Shown piece after piece: positions 11,901 to 20,900 of a stretch of 64,000 nucleotides of DNA (the stretch's first letter is position 1; each line of letters opens with the position of its first letter). The translations under genes and the position numbers were made by a program. The stretch is from Eublepharis macularius (lineage: Eukaryota; Chordata; Lepidosauria; Squamata; Eublepharidae), in NCBI RefSeq assembly GCF_028583425.1, contig NC_072790.1:13312552-13376551 (forward strand), given 5' to 3'. Below the pieces are notes generated by a model. The model did not search any database. It saw only the letters and a list, made by a program, of their open reading frames with translations, and was not told the origin of the DNA.

Positions 11901-14900
11901 AGAGAGGGAAAGCAGCTGAGCCAAGCCCATGTTAGAGTAACTTCCTACAGTTCAAAACAAAGAGGTGAATTTTGTACTCCAGCAACACTTCAAAGGGAGG
12001 GAGGCTTCTTTGGACAGGAGAAGACTCTTTAGGTCCCAACTCAATGTTACGTGCGATCTGGGCCCCCAACCCGACTGGAGGTTCACGTAACAACCAAGAA
12101 TTCCTGTTCCCAAGTACTGCAGGGGCTACTTTCTGTACATGGACACAGTGTGTGCGCGTGTGCATATGGGCGCTTCAACCTTTCATCCTGCTGAAGCATT
12201 TTACTGAGTTGAAACAGCTATGGGGGGTGCTCTTTGCCTCACTCTGAGGCCCCAAGGGTTGCAGTCAGTACAAGTTGAGCCCCGGAGCAGTGAAAACAGC
12301 CCCTCGTGGCCACTGAGAAAACAGTGGAGGGTGCGTGGCTGAAGCCCCTCTGTTCTCCTCCACTGAGATCACGCCAGCTAGGGATGCCAGAGGTCCAGAA
12401 CAATACCAGACCCCAGGGAGGGGAGCAGCACTAATCATTTTAACCTTTGTAAAACAGTGAGTTTTACTGTTAGATATATATACATATATATGATTTTATC
12501 TTTTATGTATTTACCCATTTTAAGTATTTAAAAATTGCTCTTTTTATCTGTACTTTACTTGGCTGGTTTTGTGACTGTAATAAACCTTTGACCTTTAACC
12601 TTTGTACATGTGCTTCCCCTGTGCGCTCCCAGCCAGAGCAATGAAGTAAGTGATGTTCCCATGCCGACCCACTTCTGGACAACTGGCCATTCCTGGGCAG
12701 AGACACGCCGCTGCAGGCTACTTCCTAGGCCGGTGGCAACACCACGCAGGCACAGGAGGCTGGGTTGGGTGACAGGGGAGGTGGAGGGGAAGGGGAGGGG
12801 CCTGGTGTCCGGTATTTGGGGAACGTTTCCCCCAGACGGCCCCCCCCCCGAATACCTGACTGACCAGGTAAATATTGGACACCCGGCAACCCTGTGAGCA
12901 GCCCTGCAGGATTTGGGAATCAGAAGAATTCCCGGATGTTCCGTGAACCAGCCCAACTCGGCTCCGATATCTTTTCTTCGGACCCTTAGGGCAGAGAAGC
13001 CCCCCCCCCTCTGCTGAGCAGAGTGGCTGTATTCATGCTCTCTTGTTTCAGGGCAGGAAAGTATGCGGCTCCCTGCTTTGGGAGTTCAGCTGAAAAGACA
13101 AGTGACTTGCGCCTCTTTTGGCCAGATTGTATTGTGCAAAATCTGTTTCGTTTAGAACAGCGATCCGCAACCTTTTGGGCACCAGGGACCGGTTTCATGG
13201 AAGACAATTTTTCCACGGACCGGGGGTGGGGGGAGATGGTGTGCCAGCTGGGAGCAGGAGGAGAGACCCAGAGACATGATGGAAGTCAGCCGGGGCGCAT
13301 GCGCAGTATGCTGCTGCCTCTGCCGGGGGCAAGTGTCCAGGGCCAGAAAGCAGCTGGCAAAAGTAAGTGATATTTCTAATGAAAAGCGCAGAGCCGGCCA
13401 GGCGAGGTGCGGCCACCCCTCCCAAGACGGCAACCACCTAGCTCGCCTGCTCCCTGGAGCCAGCTCTGCACTCGCCCGCCACTCACCTCCTGTGTGGCCC
13501 GGTTGCTAACAGGCTGCGGACTGGGACCGGTCCGCGGCCCAGGGGTTGGGGACCCCTGGTTTAGAAGATACCAGAACAGGCTCTATTAGCCATTATACAT
13601 AACCACATTCAAATGCACAAGTGCCACCTATGGTGCGGATCTGGAACTCTTCAAGCATTTTTTTAAAAAGTAAAAAAATTCAAGTTACGAAAGACCCTGG
13701 CTTGGTTCCAACAGAGATTTCTTTGGATGGAAGGGATTTCAGCCTCCAGAAAGGGAGCCCACCACACACCGCAGTGCAATCCACCCTGAAAAGCTGAGCT
13801 GCGGGGGGTGGGGGTGGCTTCAGGAACGAACAGCAGGAGGAAGGAGGAAGAGGTTTGCAGCTGGTGGGGGAGGGAATCAGCAGAAATTGCCCCTCTTCAA
13901 CTGCGGTAATCCAACCCCAAGCCAATCAAGGTCGCACTGAATCTGTCCCTATCCAGGACGAAAATCCCACATCCTAAGTATCTAATGGCCACTCTGATAA
14001 CTGGGTGTGTGGAACAAGGGGCTCCTGATGACCTAAGGACTCTTCCAGGAGCCCCACACTGGATAGCACCAGGGCTTTTTTTCAGCTGGAACGCAGTGGA
14101 ACAGAGTTCCAGCACCTCTTGAAAATGGTCACATGGCCGGCGGCCCCGCCCCCTGAACTCCAGACAGAGGGGAGTTGAGATTGCCCTCCGCGCCACTTGG
14201 CGCGGAGGGCAATCTAAACTCCTCTCTGTCTGGAGATCAGGGAGTGGGGCCGCCGGCCATGTGACCATTTTCACTGAGGGCGATTTAAACTTTAAAAGAC
14301 TCCCCCCTTGTTCCAGCTGACCCAAAATGATGTCATTGTACGGTCCTGAGTTCCACCACCTCTTTTCCCAGAAAAAAAGCCCTGGATAGCAGGGACAGAA
14401 GACAATTCTCCAGCCTCCTCCGCCCTTGCTGTCAGCTTCAGCAGGAGGGCACATTGACGTAGGTGGGGTGAGGTTTGGTCTGATCTATGTAGATGGAGAA
14501 TGTTTCAAGGAGGAGCATTTGTGCCATGGCCAGCCATGCTGGATTAGCACATCTATGGCATGCAAGCCACATGGGAAGTGTGCGGGTTGCAGCTACTCCA
14601 ACCAGACCTGCAAAGTTGGCATTCGTGGCACACCCCAATCAGCCAATGACATGACAATATACCAACACTTCCACCCTCTTGGGTGAATTTCCAGACCGCT
14701 GCCACATCAACTAGGGGTGAACGTGCTTACAAAATTATCCTGATCCCCCCACTTCTCACAACCTTTCGGGGTTTCCCAGTTAACTGATCTTATTTTCAGA
14801 ACATCATAATTACTTCATATCCAAGAGAGTAGATGAGATACCTTAAGGGTACTTTTTTTTTTAAAAAAAAGGTGGATTTTGTTCCTTTTCTGTCCCATCT

Positions 14901-17900
14901 TTCCACCAAAGCCTCCTCCTGTCCTGTTCAAGAATTGCTGCCTTATCTTTCCAGATTGTGCACAGATCATTCCCAGTGTCCAGTAGCACATTTAAGACTA
15001 ACCAACTTTACTGTAGCAGAAGCTTTTGAGAACCACAGCTCTCTTCTGATGAGGCATCTGACGAAGAGAGCTGTGGTCCTTCAAAGCTTATGCTACAATA
15101 AAACTGGAGAGTCTTAAAAGTGCTACTGGACTCTTTACTACTTCCCAGTGTCCATAACCCACTTACCTTCACCATATTCAAAATCAGAGCTGATATCAAA
15201 GGGCTGAAGACGAACCTCGGACAGCAAGAGGACTACTGATTTTTGATGGTCACTGGAAGTCAAGGTGATTGTTTGCTGAGCCTGGCATTCATAGGCCTTC
15301 CCAGCAGGGGTGACTAAGGCTGAAAGATGATGAGTGGTGGAGGTGTGCTTTCCCGCTGCCAAAAGAACAGACATGTCAGTGAATGAGTACCACTTCACGT
15401 ATCGGACAGCTGTCAGACCAATGGTCCATCTAGTCCTGCATTCGGTTTCCAACAGGGCCAGTCAACTGCCACAGGGAAGCCCTGAAGCAGGAGGGCCAGA
15501 TCGTGGCTGTGGCTTGGGTGGCCTTTTCCCACCTTCGGCAGGCCCGGCAACTGGCGCCCTACCTCTCGGCCCAGGACCTAATGACAGTGATCCATGCAAC
15601 GGTCACCTCCTTGTTGGACTACTGTAACTCACTCTACGCAGGGCTGCCCTTGGGCTTGATACGGAGACTTCAACAGGTGCAGAATGCTGCTGCGCGTGTC
15701 CTAACTGGAGCTTCATGTAGGACTCACATTACACCCATCTTGCAGCAGCTTCACTGGCTCCCAGCAGAATTCCGGATCTGGTTCAAGGAGTTGGTTCTGA
15801 CCTATAAAGCCCTAAACGGACTGGGACCAGCATATCTAAGGGACCATCTCTTCCTGTATGTGCCCCAGAGAGCACTTCGTTCAACCGGAAAACATCTACT
15901 GGTGGTCCCTGGCCCTAGGGAGGCTCGGCTGGCCTCTACCAGGGCCAGGGCCTTTTGAGTCCTGGCCCCAACCTGGTGGAACTCTCTGTCTGAGGGCACT
16001 CGGGCCCGCCAGGATCTTGTATCATTTAGGCGGGCCTGTAAGACAGAGATGTTCCGCCAGGCATATGGTGGAGGCTAATTTTTAGCCCATCATTGCCGAG
16101 CCTTCCACCGGTCTCCCTCTATGAGGGGTTATGGAGGGTCCACTGCTGGCTACCCCAAAAAGGGGTACAGCATTCTATCTGTCCGCTACTACCTCCCCTT
16201 TTTGTATGAATGAATTCATGAATTTATTTGCGGTCAGAGACCATTACAATGGCAATACATCCTTAACAGTCAATAAAATGGTTAAATCCAGCGTAAATGT
16301 GTAAAGGACATAGAAAAATATATTTAGCATTTAAAATCTTATCTTAAAATGTATATAGTTCTCTGGGAACCACAGTATTCTAATATTTAAAACACTGACG
16401 TTAAAATTGTTAAAATGCTGACGGGCAGGAGTGCAAGACTGCCCCATCTTGGAATGGTTTTATTGATTGCTGTTTTTATGCTGTGATTATTGTTTTTATG
16501 TTGTATTTTAATCACTGTTGTACCTCGCCCTGAGCCCGCTTACAGGGAGGGCAGGTTAAAAAGATTATAAATAAATAAATAGATAGATAAATAAATAACA
16601 CACACACCCCCGCTGACTCCTCCCCAGCATTGATCAGCCAGAGGAATTCTGCCTGTGAATGCACAGCCTCTATTCAGCTAATGTGGCCAACGGCTAGCGA
16701 TAATTCTCTCCTCTAGAAATGTGTCCAACCTCCTTATAAACACATCTAAGCCACAAGTCAGCTCACCAATCAACACACTGATCATTTTGCAAAAGATACC
16801 ACGTGAACACCTCACGTATCGATGCGTTCAAAAATCAGTGTACCAATCCTGATGTTGCTGAATTTAGGGAGGCTGTCACCCGATCCCCCTCCCCTCCCCA
16901 TCTCTGTGTCAAGGAACTGGATCCAGACATGCTTCTGCAGAAGGGTTACACCCAGAGATTTCTCAAAACAAGCAGCTGAAAAAAGGACAAGGTGATCGAC
17001 GTATCTTTTTATGTTGCTTGGAGAGTTTTTGTTCAAAAGCATGGTGAAATGCAATAAATGCTGATTCCGCACACGTTGGATAATGCACTTTCAATGCACT
17101 TTATCAATAGTTTGAGGTGGATTTTTTGTTCCGCACACAAAAAAATCCATTCCAAATGATCTATAAAGAGGATTGGAAGTGCATTATCCAACGTGTGCGG
17201 AATGACGATAAAGAAGTATTGAAATAACGCACAAATGGCACAGTACAGCCCTATCACAGATGCAGGTGCCCACCAAGAAGGGTTCCATGGGGCAGAACAA
17301 AAGAAGCTCCTTCCTCACTTAGCTCACGGTCCTTGACAGAGTGGAGCGGGAGGGCTATACAGGGATGGGGGAGATCTGCCCATTCCCCATAACAAGGGGA
17401 GAGAAAGGGGAGCACGGGATTTTCTAACATCCTATTGGAGTCCACTGCACCCAGGGTACAATGGGACTAATGTCACCATGCTTGGAAAATCCCCTCCGTA
17501 CAGCTACCCGAGAGAGGCGTAGAAATCCAAAGGAGTTTCATCACCCTCTCCAGTCACTTATTTAGATACTTATACCCCACTTCTCTGCTCAATGGGGACC
17601 TTACAAATTCTCGCTCCTCCTTTTGGTGCTACACCTCTGAAGATGCCAGCCACAGCTGCTGGCGAAACGTCAGGAACTACAATGCCAAGACCACGGCAAT
17701 ACAGCCCGGAAAACCCACAACAACCATCGTTCTCCGGCCGTGAAAGCCTTCGACAATACATCTCGCTCCTCCACTTTATCCTCACAACAACAGCCCTGTG
17801 GGGTCGGTTAGGCTGTGTGTGTGCAACTGGCCCAAGGCCACCCAGCAAGCTTGCCTGGCAGAGAGAGGATTAGAACCCGGCTCTCACAGTTCCTGGCCTC

Positions 17901-20900
17901 AAAAACCCCCACCATGGACTGCGATCAGATTATTATTGCTGGCCAATCCTAAGTGAAGTCAATGGATTTAGAAAGGTGTAGCTTTGTTGAGAACTGCACT
18001 GTAAGAGGGTCACCAGAAGGTTGATCACTTTTAGAACAGAGAGAGATCGGAGGCAGAACCTCAACGGCTCTTCACCGTGGATTGTTTATACTCTGGAAAG
18101 ATCAGAATTCAGGGACATTTGGGTAATTTGGGCTTGAGAGACAGGCAGGAAAACATTTCCAAAGGGCTTCTCAACGTCAAGAAAACATTTGTACAAAGGA
18201 TTGCCATCATTTGGGGGGATGATGGACAAGAATATTCTACTTTTGCCTTCAATTTAATTTGATGATTGTTCAGTGGGGGAATGGAAGTCTTCATTTTACA
18301 GAATTTTACCTGTTAGATGATTTGAGCAATTTATTGCCAAAGCATGATCTTAAATAACTTTGGCGTTTGTGACCATGAATTCTGCATTAGGGGGTCGACA
18401 TAATGTAAAAATAAACTGCTGTTGCATGCGTAAGTCAACAGATGCGTAATGCATGCCTGAATTTCCACTGGCTACCAAACATGTTCAAGGATTTTTGCTT
18501 TGGACGCAAAATATGATTAGCACACTAAGGTGTGGCAGTTATTCAACAAAATGCAGCAGACAGAAGTGAATTTCAAGCACTGATCTCATCTTTACAGTGC
18601 AATGTATCTGGCATTTCTGTTACCATAACTGCTAATAGTTACCCACTAATTAGTGAGAATTGCCGTCACTTTCTCCTGTCATTGAGGATTATTGCATTTT
18701 AATTATTTAATACATTTTATTCTAATTCCACAGAGCTCACGGTGGCATCCATTCCTTCCCTCCTCACTACAACAACCCGGCAAGGTAGGTTAGGCTGTGT
18801 GTGCATGACTTGCCCAGGGTCATCCAGGTTTCATGGCAGACTGGGAATTCGAACCTGGGTCTTCCAGATCCTAATCTGACACTCCTTACTCTTTACTTGT
18901 TATATCATTGTACTCAGGGCAGCATTTCAGCCTCAATAGGCTAGACTTAGGTTTGCTCATGCCTGCCAACTGTGTCAGCACCAAAGACGGATCTGAACCC
19001 GGGACTCCCATTCACTAGCTCATGGCTCTAGGCACATTGATTAGAGTAGCTCTCATATCAAAAGAACTGCGGTGAATGAGAGCAGAACAGATGTGGACGC
19101 TGAGAGGGGAATACATACGACATGAAACACAAAGCTTCAAAATATTTGTACCTGTGCAGAATTATAAGTAAAACAATGCACCAGCGAAATCTGCAGGGCT
19201 GTTGGTGTGAGTGAAGCCCATGCAGAAATCTCAGGAGGCAGGGCCGTGGTTCCGGAGCAAAAAGCCCAACGGGCTGAAAGGCGGCAACGGCTTCTAAGCA
19301 CCTTGCCGTGAAGTAACTTTCCCCTGAGCTGAGCCCCTGGTCTGCCTCGTGAAGGAGAAGCATTTGGGGGGATGAGTTGGGTATCCCACACAGCTGCAAA
19401 ACCATGGCATGTGACATCAAATCCTATTGAACTCTCCACAAACTGGTGCCTTTCAGATCACCCAAGAGACACATTGCTCCCCCCCCCCCAACACACACAC
19501 AATTTGTACATTTACATTAATATGAAAATAACTTCTCTCCAATCATCTACTTAGAAGAGAAATAAATAAAAACTGGGTTGAAGCAATCCACAGTACATAT
19601 TCCGGTGCAAAGTTCCTCCAGTCCAAGCCCACCGATTTGGGTCAAATCAATCAAATCAATGGGTTTTCGATGGGCGTAACCCTATGCAAGACTGTGCAGC
19701 GAACGTTAAACTCGCTTCCAGAAAATGTGCAGGGCGGGGGCGGGAATTTATAAACAAGGGGATGTGGGTTTTGTGTGCTTCAATGCGACAAACACACAAA
19801 TGATCCTGCAGACGCTGCCACAACAAACACGGATGGTGTGAACCTCTCCAAAGAACGAGGACAATGGGAGGAAGGGCACAACGGCCCTTCCCTTCCCCTT
19901 CCCCAAATATGAGCAACCTGCAGATGAACAAGATTCGCTGCAAAGGAGGCCGTCCTGTTTTCCGAAGGATGGGGCCAGGGTGGCTTTCTGTGCTTTTCCT
20001 CCTGAGGCCAGCCTCGTTTCTATCGCGGTGCAGAAGGTGAAATTCTCAGATTCTTTAATTTCAACAAAGAGCACTGAAACGTCTTCTCAAGGAAAAGGGG
20101 CGCTGTGAGCTTCCGAGTGCGCAGCACCCACAGGAAGGCTCCAGATGCAAAGGCCTCCAGCCACAGCCTGGGGAAGGGGTTGGCTAAGAGGTGCCCCAGT
20201 GGGCTGTGGGCACCCTTAGGTCCCGACCCGATGTGGGCCCTGAAAGGCTCTTAATTTACGGTCTTAAATGGTATGAACTATCCAATGTCATTTTAACCTT
20301 GTGTGTAAATTGTGATCCTCCCCTGAGCCTGCTGTTGCGGGCAAGGTGGAATACAAATCTAATAATTAAATTAAAATTAAATTAAATTAAAGGCTAGAAT
20401 AGGGGCCCCCTAGCCGGCAGGGGGGCTCTCCGGTGTAATCCTTTGCCTCTCTACTCCGAGGTAAGCCCCACTTCGTTCAATGGGGCTTCCCCGCAGCCGA
20501 ATCGCGGCCTCCAGCCAACACTCTGGCTCGTTTCCTGCAGCCCTTCGGAGGGGGCGTCTCGGCCGGGCTCTCCGAGGCACCGCCCTTCGCCTGCCGCTCA
20601 CCGAACAGGCACAAGCGACGGAGGCGGCTTCCCCGTCCCTGGCTCGGAAACCCGACGGCGGCCGGGCGGAGGGGCGCGGGCGAGGCCGTCGGAGAGGCCG
20701 GCCGAGGCGGGCCGAGCCGGGAAGGGCCTCTTGGGGGCCCGCCCTCCCCTGCGCGGCGCTGGGCGGCACTCACGGTTGACGGCGTCCTTGAAGTAGGTGC
20801 GCTCCGAGCTGTCGTACACGAACTGCACCTGGCTCAGCTTCCACCAGGCCGCGGCGCCTCTGCTCGCGTTGCGGCCCTCCTGGCGAGAGAAGGGGCGCCG

